Assembly (NCBI GenBank): GCA_037501455.1
Contig: CM074856.1
Location: forward strand, 97,702,001-97,766,000
From: Lantana camara
Lineage: Eukaryota > Streptophyta > Magnoliopsida > Lamiales > Verbenaceae
Direction of reading: 5' to 3'
DNA: 64,000 bases
Notes under the pieces: model-generated
Database searches by the model: none
The model's input: the letters and a program-made list of their open reading frames with translations, nothing else
What the model was told of the DNA's origin: nothing
Made by a program: the position numbers and the translations under genes
Shown: positions 33,124 to 44,016 of the stretch, piece after piece
Position numbering within the stretch: position 1 is the first letter of the stretch
How the letters are laid out: each line of letters starts with the position of its first letter

Positions 33124-36100
33124 ATGCCTCCAAGAAGACATAATTATCGTGAACAAACCCCTGATTTGAATGAACCGGCTCCACAGAATGCGCCTCCGCC
33201 ACCACCTATGAACGCGGAGAATATTGTCCAAGCCCTACTCAATCAACTCCAAAACAATCAAAGGGGTAATGCCAATCCGGGTGAAGGACAAGAGATTTCC
33301 GCCGTATATAGGGACTTCCGGAACAACAACCCTCCAAAGTGGTATGGAGGTGATGATATTAAGGCGGAAGAGTGGTTATCTGAGATTCGAGGCATTTGGG
33401 AGATCTGTCCGGGGACTTCCCAGGACAAGGCTATTTGCACGGGGCGTATTATTCAAGGGCCAGCGGCTATTTGGCTAAGGAGTGTGAGATCCAAGCTTGA
33501 GAGAACGGGTATGGAATTTAACTGGGAGACGTTTGTGCAGGAATTCCATGAGAAATATGTCCCTCATAGTGCACAAGAACGTCGCCTCCAAGAGTTCACA
33601 AATTTGAGGCAAGGCAACCGGACGGTGGAGGATTATATTTTGGAGTTTGAGAGGCTAGCACCTTATGCTTCTCACATTACCGACCATGATGATCATAAGG
33701 CCCGAGCGTTTCTTCATGGACTTCGCCGGGATATTCAAGAAGCTCTACAAGCTGCTAATGTGAGTACTTGGGCCAAAGTTACAAAAAGGGCAATTCAAGT
33801 TGAGGCCCAAATGGCTCGGTTGAAGCCTCCGCCTTTCTCTTCGACTCGAGGATCGGGATCAAGTTCTGGATTGGGTAAGAGGCCCATTTCTTATGCTCCA
33901 CGAGCTCCTGTTCCACCGGCTTTTCGTCCCCAGGGTTTAGGGAACAAAAAGCCCCGTATTACCGGTCCCGTAGCACCTCCTGTTGCTCCAGTTCGACCGG
34001 CTCCAGCTCAGGGACCACCTGTTTGTTCTTATTGTCAGGGGAGACATCCGGTGGAGAGGTGTTGGAAGCTTCAGGGTAAATGCTATGCGTGCGGGTCTTC
34101 TGATCACTTAATTGATGCTTGCCCGAATAGGAGACCGGTTGTGCAGGCTCGTGTGTTTGCTCTGGACGGAGAGGAGGAAGCTGCTGATGTCGACCCGACT
34201 GCCGTGATAGAAGGTACAATAAACATTCATGGCACATCACTACATGCATTGTTTGATCCCGGGGCTACGCATTCATTTATTTCCCGGGATATTGTTGCTT
34301 CTTTGCCTTTACTTGATGAATTATCTGCGCATGTGTATGTGGTGAATACTCCTTTGGGAGGATCTGTGGAAGCTGACAGGGTGTTCAGGGAGTGTCCGGT
34401 GGTGTTTGAGGGCCGAGTTTTTCCTGCAGACTTGATAGTTCTACCGTTGAAGAAGTATGAGGTTATTCTTGGTATGGATTTTCTCTTCAGATACCGAGCT
34501 CAGTTGGATTGTCATGAGAAGAAGGTTTTGTTGGGGTCAGTGGTCTTTACGGGTGAGAGGTTGAAGTCCAGCCCGTTTGTGTCTTTTATGGAAGCAAGTA
34601 AGCTCCTCCGGGACGGTGCGACAGGTTTTGTGGCCTATCTTTTGAATAAACCGAAGGATCAGGCCAAACTTGAGGAGACAGAGGTCGTGAGTGAGTTTCC
34701 CGATGTTTTCCCTGAGAATTTGGGTTCTTTACCACCTGATAGGGACATCGAGTTTGTAGTCGACCTTTATCCTGGAGCTGAGCCTTTCTCTAAGACACCG
34801 TATCGGATGGCTCCTGCTGAGTTGAAGGAGTTGAAAACTCAGCTGGATGAGCTCCTGACTTGCGGTTACATCCGTCCGAGTACATCCCCTTGGGGTGCTC
34901 CTGTGTTATTTGTGAAGAAGAAGGATGGGACTTTGAGGATGTGTATAGACTACCGCGAGTTGAACCGGATGACAGTGAAGAATAAGTATCCTTTACCTCA
35001 TATCGAAGAGTTGTTTGACATCTTGCAAGGGTCGCAGGTGTACTCTAAGTTAGATTTGAGGCAAGGGTATTACCAACTTCGTATCCGGGAAGAGGATATC
35101 TCTAAGACTGCGTTTAATACCCGTTACGGACACTTCGAGTTTGTAGTGATGCCGTTTGGGTTAACTAACGCTCCAGCCGTGTTCATGGATATGATGCACC
35201 GAGTGTTTAGACAGAATCTTGACAAGTTTGTGGTTATTTTCATAGACGACATCTTGGTGTATTCTAAGTCTGCAGAAGAGCACGCAACGCATCTCAGGAT
35301 AGTTTTGGAGACACTTAGAGAGCACAAGCTTTATGCCAAATTTAGCAAGTGTGAGTTCTGGCTCGACAGAGTGTCTTTTCTGGGTCATATAATTTCAGGT
35401 GAGGGGATTGAAGTTGATCCTTCTAAGATTGAGACCGTGGTTCAGTGGGAAAGACCGAAGAATGCCTCCGAGATAAGAAGTTTTCTCGGGTTAGCGGGTT
35501 ACTATAGGAGATTTGTGAAGGACTTCTCCAAGATTGCTTGCCCGTTGACTCGATTAACCAAAAAGGAGGTGAAGTATGAGTGGGATGATGGGTGCGAGAG
35601 AAGTTTCCAAGCTTTAAAGGAAAGATTAACTTCAGCACCAGTTCTTACCCTACCCGAGGGATCCGAGGGCTATTCAGTTTTTGCAGATGCTTCTAAGGAA
35701 GGACTCGGATGTGTATTGATGCAAAATGGCCGAGTGGTGGCCTATGCTTCTAGGAAGTTGAAGGAACACGAGAAGAACTACCCCACTCATGATCTTGAGC
35801 TTGCAGCGGTTGTATTTGCTTTGAGGAAGTGGCGTCATTACCTCTATGGGACGACTTTCGAGATATTCACGGATCATAAGAGCCTCAAGTATCTTTTCAC
35901 TCAGAAGGAGCTGAACAATAGACAGAGGCGTTGGATGGAATTCTTAGAGGATTATGACTGCACGATTCAGTATCATCCGGGCAAGGCGAATGTCGTGGCA
36001 GATGCTTTGAGCAGAAAAGCAAGTGTTTCAGGTTTGAGTGCAGGGTCTTCAGGACAGGGTTCGACAGTTTTGGTTTCAGTGGCTCGGTTAGCTAACATCT

Positions 36101-36717
36101 CAGTTCAGCCGGATTTGAAACAGAGATTGTTGGATTCTCAGGCTTCGGATGCAGAGATTCAGAGATTAGTGGTTCGGTCTAGGATAGACCCCGAGACGAA
36201 GTTTGGGTTTGATGATTCCGGTTTGTTCAGGTTCAAGACCAGGGTTTGTGTCCCAGAAGACCTCAAGAGGTTGATACTTGAGGAAGGACACCGTTCTGGA
36301 TATTCCATTCACCCCGGTGGTACGAAGATGTACCGAGATTTGAAGGAATACTTCTGGTGGAATGGCATGAAGAGAGATGTCGCGAACTTTGTGAAGCGGT
36401 GTCTCACGTGTCAAGTGGTGAAGGCAGAACACCAGAAACCGGGAGGAACTCTCCAACCACTTCCGATTCCTGAATGGAAGTGGGAGCAAGTGACTATGGA
36501 CTTCGTGTCCGGCTTGCCAAGATCAAGAGGAGGTTATGATGGAATTTGGGTGATAGTCGACCGATTGACCAAGTCTGCTCATTTTCTCAAGGTGAAGATG
36601 TCTTACAAGACTCCGAAGTTGGCCGAATTGTATTGTAATGAGATTGTGAGACTTCATGGGGCGCCTGCTAGCATTGTTTCAGATCGTGATCCGAGGTTCA
36701 CAGCTAAGTTTTGGTAG
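33124..36717 (+). CDS. Chromovirus gag-pol polyprotein, up to a premature TAG
   Basis: Start taken at [11 protein letters not shown] (33124), just after the predicted acceptor; upstream in-frame codons look non-coding. Domains in residues from that Met: Retrotrans_gag-type region about 80-190; two zinc knuckles, [13 protein letters not shown] (301-313) and [14 protein letters not shown] (320-333, CX2CX4HX4C); aspartic protease [12 protein letters not shown] (D378; Pro follows Asp where many relatives have Ser/Thr); reverse transcriptase with [12 protein letters not shown] (D644) and FIDDILVYS (D708, D709); RNase H with FADAS (D858), DLELAA (E892), FTDHKS (D917); integrase zinc finger from H1056 ([12 protein letters not shown]) and catalytic D1126 (MDFVSG) and D1187 (SDRDPRF). 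The frame stops at TAG 36715-36717 (codon 1198), 11 codons after D1187. It encodes all replication enzymes in the usual Ty3/gypsy order. Only this one disabling change is seen. Confidence 0.93.
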   Translation: MPPRRHNYREQTPDLNEPAPQNAPPPPPMNAENIVQALLNQLQNNQRGNANPGEGQEISAVYRDFRNNNPPKWYGGDDIKAEEWLSEIRGIWEICPGTSQDKAICTGRIIQGPAAIWLRSVRSKLERTGMEFNWETFVQEFHEKYVPHSAQERRLQEFTNLRQGNRTVEDYILEFERLAPYASHITDHDDHKARAFLHGLRRDIQEALQAANVSTWAKVTKRAIQVEAQMARLKPPPFSSTRGSGSSSGLGKRPISYAPRAPVPPAFRPQGLGNKKPRITGPVAPPVAPVRPAPAQGPPVCSYCQGRHPVERCWKLQGKCYACGSSDHLIDACPNRRPVVQARVFALDGEEEAADVDPTAVIEGTINIHGTSLHALFDPGATHSFISRDIVASLPLLDELSAHVYVVNTPLGGSVEADRVFRECPVVFEGRVFPADLIVLPLKKYEVILGMDFLFRYRAQLDCHEKKVLLGSVVFTGERLKSSPFVSFMEASKLLRDGATGFVAYLLNKPKDQAKLEETEVVSEFPDVFPENLGSLPPDRDIEFVVDLYPGAEPFSKTPYRMAPAELKELKTQLDELLTCGYIRPSTSPWGAPVLFVKKKDGTLRMCIDYRELNRMTVKNKYPLPHIEELFDILQGSQVYSKLDLRQGYYQLRIREEDISKTAFNTRYGHFEFVVMPFGLTNAPAVFMDMMHRVFRQNLDKFVVIFIDDILVYSKSAEEHATHLRIVLETLREHKLYAKFSKCEFWLDRVSFLGHIISGEGIEVDPSKIETVVQWERPKNASEIRSFLGLAGYYRRFVKDFSKIACPLTRLTKKEVKYEWDDGCERSFQALKERLTSAPVLTLPEGSEGYSVFADASKEGLGCVLMQNGRVVAYASRKLKEHEKNYPTHDLELAAVVFALRKWRHYLYGTTFEIFTDHKSLKYLFTQKELNNRQRRWMEFLEDYDCTIQYHPGKANVVADALSRKASVSGLSAGSSGQGSTVLVSVARLANISVQPDLKQRLLDSQASDAEIQRLVVRSRIDPETKFGFDDSGLFRFKTRVCVPEDLKRLILEEGHRSGYSIHPGGTKMYRDLKEYFWWNGMKRDVANFVKRCLTCQVVKAEHQKPGGTLQPLPIPEWKWEQVTMDFVSGLPRSRGGYDGIWVIVDRLTKSAHFLKVKMSYKTPKLAELYCNEIVRLHGAPASIVSDRDPRFTAKFW

Positions 36718-37668
36718 GATCTTCAGAGTAGGTTGGGTACGAGGCTTAATTTCAGCACCGCTTTTCATCCTCAGACAGATGGACAATCAGAGAGACTGAT
36801 TAAGTATTTAGAGGATTTGTTGAGGGCGTGTGCTTTAGATTTCAAGGAAAAGTGGGATAAGCATTTAGCTCTGGTTGAGTTTGCCTATAACAACAGTTTT
36901 CAGACCTCTATTGGTATGGCTCCCTATGAGGCACTATATGGAAGGAGGTGTAGATCGCCTCTATTTTGGGACTTGGAAGAGTGGCGGTGGACAGAGGAGA
37001 ACAAGCTCGAAAGAGCTACACCTCGAGAAAGATTGGATAAGACCACTGCTAAGGTTAAGTTGATTCAGCAGAGATTGAAGGCAGCTCAGGACCGTCAGAA
37101 GAGCTATGCGGATAAGAGGAGAAGGCCCCTTGAGTTTGAAGTCGGAGATAAGGTGTTCTTGAAAGCATCTCCAAGGAAGGGATTTTCTCGAATAGGTCGA
37201 GGTGGGAAGCTTAACCCGAGATACCTTGGACCTTTTGAAATCCTTGAGAGAGTTGGAGAAGTGGCGTATAGGTTGGACCTACCGCCTAGACTGACCGGGA
37301 TACATAATGTGTTTCATGTTTCGCAGCTCAGAAAATTTTATCCCGAAGAATCAACTATTCTCCCTGTGGAAGAGGTACAACTTGAGACGGATTTGACGAT
37401 AGTAAGACACCCGGTTGAGATTCAAGACCGGAAGATACAAGTGTTGAGGAATAAACAGATTCCCTTGGTCCGAGTTCTTTGGAGAGATCAGAAATCCGAA
37501 GAGTCTACTTGGGAGACTGAGGAGAAGATGAGACAGTTGTACCCAGAATTGTTCTCAGGTCAGACAGTTAACCTGGGGACCAGGTTCTCCGAAGGGGGGG
37601 AGGTTGTAACACCCCGACTCACAGTCGGTACAGGTAAACTATGTGATTTAATATTATTTGCGTTTTAG
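36718..37668 (+). pseudogene. Rest of the gag-pol frame: integrase end and chromodomain-like tail
   Basis: Same reading frame, directly after the TAG. It begins DLQSRLGTRLNFSTAF and contains the integrase glutamate in GQSER (36790, codon 1223), giving the D-35-E spacing with D1187. Next come the GPY/F module (RYLGPFEILERVG...YRLDLP, about 37219-37287) and a chromodomain-like end (LRNKQIPLVRVLWR, then ESTWETEEKMRQLYPELF). Such tails in chromoviruses are thought to steer integration to marked chromatin. No stop occurs before the LTR: the frame crosses the polypurine tract and ends 64 bases into the 3' LTR (37666-37668). Without stop readthrough it is not translated from this copy. Confidence 0.85.
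37591..37604 (+). other. Polypurine tract of the young chromovirus
   Basis: GAAGGGGGGGAGGT touches the 3' LTR start TGTAACACC at 37605. It is also translated in the polyprotein frame as EGGEV. Confidence 0.92.
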
Positions 37669-40255
37669 ATTATTTGTATAGGACTATTTTGAAGTAATTG
37701 AACTTATATGAATTATGTGAATGAATGTTGCATGAGATTTATTCGTTTTGATTTGAGTTGGCCTTATTTGAACCTGTATTTGTTGAACCGAACCAACTTG
37801 AACCGGAAACCTTGAACCGAACCCGTGAACCGACCGGTCCAGCCCTTAAAGGCTGAACCATTCTCTCTTTTCCTTCTTTACGTTCATAAGCAGCAACTCC
37901 AAGCCAAGCAAGAAGCTCAAACCCCCAAGTTTGATCATCCAACTTCCCGAGCCAATATCTCTCTCGTTTCTTCGTCTTTTCTCGAACTTAGGTATGTTTC
38001 GGAATCCTCTCGTCGTGCTCGTCGTTTCTATGGTTTAATTTCTGAATTTGGAGTGAGTTTTACATGCCTTTGTTTCCCTACGTGAATAGTAAGGGTTTCA
38101 TAAAAAACTTGGATACTTGCTCTTTGCTTGAAGTGTTTGATTCCTAGCTTCATATATGAGTGGTATATGTTGTATGTGTTGCATTTATGGCATTTAATCC
38201 ATGGTTGGTGGAGTATTTATTGATGATCATAATTTTAGCTTGAATATTGCAATCCTTTGATCATGCCTTTTAATTCCATTTTCTTGAATTATTAAGTGTC
38301 AACTTGTCAAGCATGATTTATATGTATTGTGTGTGCATTTTTAGGGGTTGTGGCAACTCTTGGGCATTGATTTTTGGCCATTTTGGCACCATTTTGGAGC
38401 TTCCCCTGTTTCTGTAATAAAATCTCTGCTCCAGCTTTCGAACCAGGCCGGAACGGCCGTTCCCGCCCAGTTTTAAACTGGGAACGACCGTTCCCAGGCC
38501 TTTACTGTTCATCCCGAGAGTGGGAACGACCGTTCCCAGTTTGTACTGGGAACAGGAACGGCCGTTCCCATGGCCGGAACCCTTCTACTGGGTCAAATCC
38601 GCGAGGGTGGATTTTTCCCTTTGGAAAAATCCGCGAGGGTGGATTTGAGGCAGTAGCTTGGGAAAAATCCATGGGGGTGGATTTTTCCCTTTGGAAAAAT
38701 CCATGGGGGTGGATTTTGCCATTTCTTCTCTTTGCTTTATTTATGCATTTGTATGATTTTAAATGCTTTTCTTTTGCATATTAATTGTTATATTTGATTG
38801 TTTTGCATAATATTAATTGTGAATAAGTATGTTATGCTATGATTTGTGAATTATTTGACCTAATTGTAACATTTTAGCTATGAACATGAATCATGCATTT
38901 TGCCGAGCGTCTTCTTTGGTTCATATAGAGGCTAAGTCTTGGGCTCTCGTGTTTTCTTTTCAGAGGAGGTTCCAGTTGACGAGCCCGAGGCGTAAGTTGT
39001 TCACGACCGCTCGTATTTTGTCACGCACAAGGTGAGGTTTAGGAATTTTATTAGCTAAGCGACCTAAAGCCTTATGTGATGTTTTCCGGCCGTGCATGTG
39101 ACTATATATTATATATATAAATATGTACGTGTTGATTAGAATACGTTTATGATCTTGTGAACACCTTTGTTTTGGGAAAAGATATTAAATAAGCCTATGT
39201 AAGCTATGTTTTGGAAAAGGCTTTACAATTCTGTTAGCGAGATCGCCATGAAAGATTTGGCATTTGTTATGATATGATTTGTATGTGTGGATCCAAGGAG
39301 CTACGGGTAAGGAACCCTCGGGACGGTTCGGGCCGTCGAGGTTCGGCCTGTGCGTAGTCTCCATCCGATATATCACACGCGACCCCTGGGAGTTTGGGAA
39401 GGTGTGATATTTCGATGCCTTCGGCGTAAAAACCGGGGAGGGCACGATGTGGGCTCGCTACCCCTCGTGAGTCTGTATATGTTTGGATGGTTAGGGCCGC
39501 CGGTGGCTCTTCCATCATTGGTGTAGAGGAGAGTGTATGATTTCTGTTTTTGTTTGTTCTGAGGAGTAAAGGTTGGAAGCTCGTTCTCGCCGAGCATTAT
39601 GTTTTGTTATGTATGTTTGAGAAGTATGAATCGGGATAGTGTTTATGAAATGTTTTAAAGTATATGTATTTGTTTTGGAAAGTTTTAGTTTGTAAAACCT
39701 ATTCCGGTTCATAATTTCGCCCTTTGCTTTGTGCTCTGCTCTATATATATGTAGGGTGTGGGTGTGCGTTAGCCCCCTCACTCAGTCAGTTGACTGACTC
39801 CTCGTTTACTCTTTTAGTTGCAGGTTTTGGGAGCGTGAGCTAGGCGGAGAAGTGTGTCTTCTGTTGCACTTGTCAGTCTAGGTCTCGTTAGGTGTATTTA
39901 CATACCTGCACTTTATTATTTTGGTAGTTGTACAGTTATGATTTGTATATACTTGCTTACTATTTGGTTCGAGCCTGGATGGCTTCTGTACAGGTTTAAT
40001 TGTTGGTATCTATATGTAAATACTATATGGCTAATTAAGTGTTGGTACCTATGTATATATATGTGATGATTTTGCTTGTGGCTTTTATTTTATTCGCTTC
40101 CGCATACTCTGATTCAGTTCTGTTAGCTCTGCCTAGCCTAGAGGGTGTGTTTGGTCTCCCGTTCGCTATGATTCGGATTCGGGTGCGGACATTCCATTTC
40201 GTATTCGGGTTCGGATTATGGTGCGGGGGATGTGGCCCTACGTGTGGGTGCTACA
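37605..40255 (+). repeat. 3' LTR of the young chromovirus
   Basis: Same 2651-bp length as the 5' LTR, offset 7363. Differences seen: G31191/A38554, C32532/T39895, C32767/T40130; the first and third hit CpG. Followed by GGGGG and ten more G before the host LTR B sequence continues. Confidence 0.96.
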
Positions 40256-40260
40256 GGGGG

Positions 40261-43200
40261 GGGGGGGGGGTCAGTCAACTGACTGAGTGAGGGGGCTAAC
40301 GCACACCCACTATATATATATAAAGAGAACAACACAAAATAAAATGACGGACTCATGAACCGAGGATAGGTGTTGCATACCAAAAACATTTCGAAATAAC
40401 CCAAATAGATATAGATATAGGTTTAGAATCCATTTTCCAAAAAGACTCTATCCCGATTCACAATTCCATGACAGAATAGAACACGTGCTCGGCGAGTACG
40501 AGCTTCCCACCTTTACTCCTCAGAACATAAATCAAAATCAATCCATCCGCTACACCAGTGATGGAGGAGATGTACTGTCCCCAAACCATCTATAATAAAC
40601 CGTCTAAAATAGACTCACCCTCAAGGGGTAGCGAACCCACAAGAGTCCTCCTCGGCCTTAGCCGAAGGCTCAAGATACCACACCTTCCCTACAAAATGGG
40701 TCGCGTGAGGATATCTCAAATGGAACTACACACAGACTGATCCCTGATGGCCCTATACCGTTCCAGGGCTGTCTATCCCATAGCTCCTTGGATCCACAAC
40801 AGAACAGATCATAACATAACATAACATACGCCAATCTTTCATGGCAAGCTCGCTACATAATCAAAACACAACTGCTTTTCCAAAATAGCTTACATATGCC
40901 TCAAAAAATTGGTTTATATATTTTATCCCTACGTGATGGAACTTTAAGCCTCATGACCTCCACCCACGCAGCACGCACGCAAGATCATAAACATATCATA
41001 TCCAACACATACGTATTTATAGTAAGGTATACTAGCATGCAAGGGCAGAAATCAGCATATAAAGGCCATAGGTTGCATAACTATACAAAATCCTAAACCT
41101 CACCTCGTGAAAGTAGAGTCTGAGAGTGTGAAGGGCCAAACACTCTAAACCTCGGGCCCACCGGCAAAACCAACCTCTGTGACAAGACATACAGAAGCCC
41201 AGACTTAGACTCTATATGAACCAAACAAGACGCACGGCGTTGCTCAACATGATCGTGGTTATGCATAAGTGTTCATGTTGTGCTTGGATAAGGTGTCGTG
41301 GTCATTCAAGGCATATCAATGCTCAACAAGGTCATATTTACAAGCAACCAACATGCAATTCCATATCCAAAGATGCAAGATCAATTTAGGAAGTCAATGT
41401 ATTCACAAAATGCATATTAAATCATCCAATGTCACAGGGTTCAATTATAATATTACAATTAATCATCAAGTTCATATTGAATTATAAGGTGCATAAGTAA
41501 GAGCAACTTGATCATATAAACATACAATGTTGTTGTACATAGATGACATGCTTGATACAAATAAAGAGTGCATTTGATTCACTTAAGATCATACTTTACA
41601 ACTTCACAACATGTTTGGTACACAAGCTCAAGTCACATCCATAGTTTCATAAATGCTACATTCACATCCCCTAAGTGATTTATAAAAGTTTAGAATTATT
41701 ACACATACATCTCCTTAGTCGATTGCTAAGCATAAATGTTCATTTAAAGTGTTTATACAATTATTCAACTAGGAATTAATTACTTACAAACATGATAATT
41801 GTCAATTTATCGTAATTCATAACCATTTTCGAGTAGTAAGAGTAAATCAAGATATTACAATTCTAACTCCTATCATGCATCAAGTCTCAAGTTGTTCAAG
41901 CATCCTTCATGTATCTAAATTTATATTTGAAACACAATTTACAAAAAACATAACATTGAGAACGTCTCAAATTCATATAGAGAAATCACAACATGTTCGT
42001 TCTTCTAAAATATCATTCAATTTCATTTAGTCACATAAAAGATTAGTTTCTAAATATTACAATAACACCCCCTCGTACTTAACAATAGCGTAAATTCATC
42101 ACATCGGGATTCAGATTGTAAATCGAACATTCATGCATATCACAATTCATTCAATACATATTTTCCTATATGATTGGAATACATCTCGATCAACAAACCA
42201 ACAATAAACAATTTATTTGCACTTAAAACAATTAATTCAAATAATCACAATTACGCAAAATAATTCGTAATAAATAAACCGAGTGTCCAATTAACGAACG
42301 GAAAGCGGCGTTGGACTCACCATGTCGAGACCGATATTCTGTCCGAAAGTCACCGAAGTGCAGCAACCGGAGCCGCCGGAAAGTCACCGGGCCGCCACCG
42401 GAAAGTCGCCGGAAAAATCCCGAAAAATTACCCGTGAAGGTAGTCCTCGTGCTCATTCCAAATCCTTGATCAATTTCTGAAAATTCCAAGCCAATCGTCT
42501 TAGATCTTAAATCCAAGAATACGAAAACCCCAAAAACTTCAAAATCAAATTACTTCCAATCCCGTGAACGAAAATGAAATCCATAAAAGGCATCGATTTA
42601 CCCATAACGTGCTCTTCAAAATCCCCAAGTTGGTCGCCGGAGAAAATGGATGAAAAGTTAAGAATTCGGCCGCTGCAGTAACAAGCCACCGTTGCCGTGA
42701 CTTCAGACTGCTCGTGCACCGCCACCTCCACTCCGATGGTTGTGCCACCAACCCAGAATTTATTCCCCATGAGAATAGCTTCAGATCGGTATCTCATCCG
42801 CCCAAAACCGCCGCCGGAATAGTCAGGAACGGCCGGCGAAATTCGCCCAGATTCACCACCAGCAGCGCGATATTCGGGCCGCGCGTGTGGAGCCACCGCT
42901 ACCCCAATGACTGTGCCACCACTGGCATGTTGTAGATCTCATTGAGACGTTCGATTTGCATACCAATTTCGCTATATTCCGATGTCGGAGGAGGCCGTAC
43001 GAGGCTGTTGAAGTTGCTGTCGCAATGCTGTCGCGATTTTCCGAACTTTGAGCAGTTACGTCTGAAAATCACAGATATCTCCTCCACTATTGGTCGTTTG
43101 GCCAAGATCTTTGTACCATCGAGATCCTCTCGTCGAGCTCTTCGAAATAGACTTCTCATTCATCGAATTCCGTTGAGAAACGACCAAGTTACGACTAGTG

Positions 43201-43815
43201 TATGTTTTAGGTGTAGTGTGTGTACGGGAATGAGAGAGAGAGAACCAAGAGAGAGAAGAGGAGATTGGGAGAAATGTGTCTTGTGCACAAGCTATGTACA
43301 ACCGGGTATCCTTATCGCGTAGCAAAGAGTAATAGCGCGTACAAATAATTGTAAATAAAATTGGTAAAGTTACGAATAAACATTCAAGCTCCGAATTAAT
43401 TTTATAAATTAAAATGAAAGAGAGAGATTTACCAATTAGAGTTTGATTCAATTTAATTTTAGAAACCTTTCGTACAATTTAACGACACTTCGTAAACACA
43501 TGATTGATAATTAATCTCAAGGAATTCAAGTAAACCGAAATTAAACAAGTTAAGTAACATGATGGATTTAAAATCAACTTGACAATTATTTAATGGAATA
43601 AATTCGAATTAAATCAAATTAGACTGTTAGGGTTACATATGCGCGTAATTAATCAAGTTGACAATTAATCTTAGAATAATTCGAATGATCACATATAAAA
43701 TTGGTTTTTACATTAAATCACATAATTCAAGAACTCTTAAATTAAACACACAGAAGTGTAGAGAATTACTTGTTAATATCGTCAGGACGCCACTTCGAGA
43801 ATACGGGGAGTCACA
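40261..43815 (-). mobile_element. LTR B, right piece (LTR 5' part)
   Basis: Continues LTR B after the young element and ends ...ATACGGGGAGTCACA at 43815, where a polypurine tract follows on the minus strand. With the left piece LTR B is about 4.08 kb like LTR A. LTR B is therefore both 3' LTR to the array on its right (PPT at 43816) and 5' LTR to the internal region on its left (PBS at 29698). Confidence 0.9.
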
Positions 43816-43889
43816 ACCTTCCCCCCTTAAGAGAACCTGGTCGCCAGGTTCCACTGCTAAAATGTAGATCCTCGAGTTGTAGTTCTCCA
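43816..43889 (-). other. 74-bp PPT-linker joining LTR B to array unit 1
   Basis: PPT (ACCTTCCCCCC) plus internal sequence matching 24101-24160 next to LTR A, ending at a junction with LTR interior. The junction word TCCAAC (43886-43891) is present at both parental sites (near 24171 in the internal region and 21280 in LTR A), so it is a micro-homology deletion joint. Contains the dyad GAACCTGG-TCG-CCAGGTTC (43833-43851). Identical linkers at 50028-50101 and 56238-56311. Confidence 0.88.
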
Positions 43890-44016
43890 ACACATACGTA
43901 TTTATAGTAAGGTATACTCGCATGCAAGGGTAGAAATCAGCATATAAAAGCCATAGGTCGCATAAGTATACAAAATCCTAACCTCACCTCGTGAAAGTAG
44001 AGTCTGAGAGTGTGAA

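Larger units (their letters stand above)
30242..40255 (+). mobile_element. Nearly complete young Tekay/Del-like chromovirus (10.0 kb)
   Basis: Two 2651-bp LTRs (30242-32892 and 37605-40255) differ at only three sites that I found by eye, all C-to-T or G-to-A in the right copy. Between them are a PBS, one gag-pol frame in the order gag, protease, RT, RNase H, integrase, chromodomain-like end, and a polypurine tract. It is flanked by GGGGG (30237-30241 and 40256-40260). LTR A at 20541-20548 preserves the empty site with a G-run. Clade call rests on the integrase C-terminus (GPY/F module, then a chromodomain-like segment) and the large LTRs. One in-frame stop makes this copy probably non-autonomous. 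Confidence 0.95.

Noticed and set aside
34255..34263. Protease DPG instead of DSG/DTG as an inactivating change
   Set aside because: As far as I recall, [12 protein letters not shown] protease motifs occur in many plant Ty3/gypsy elements, so I do not call it a lesion.
40256..40275. 15-base G-run taken as a longer target duplication
   Set aside because: Only five G precede the element, as expected for this integrase class. The rest is host G-run (seven G in LTR A) plus slippage or expansion.
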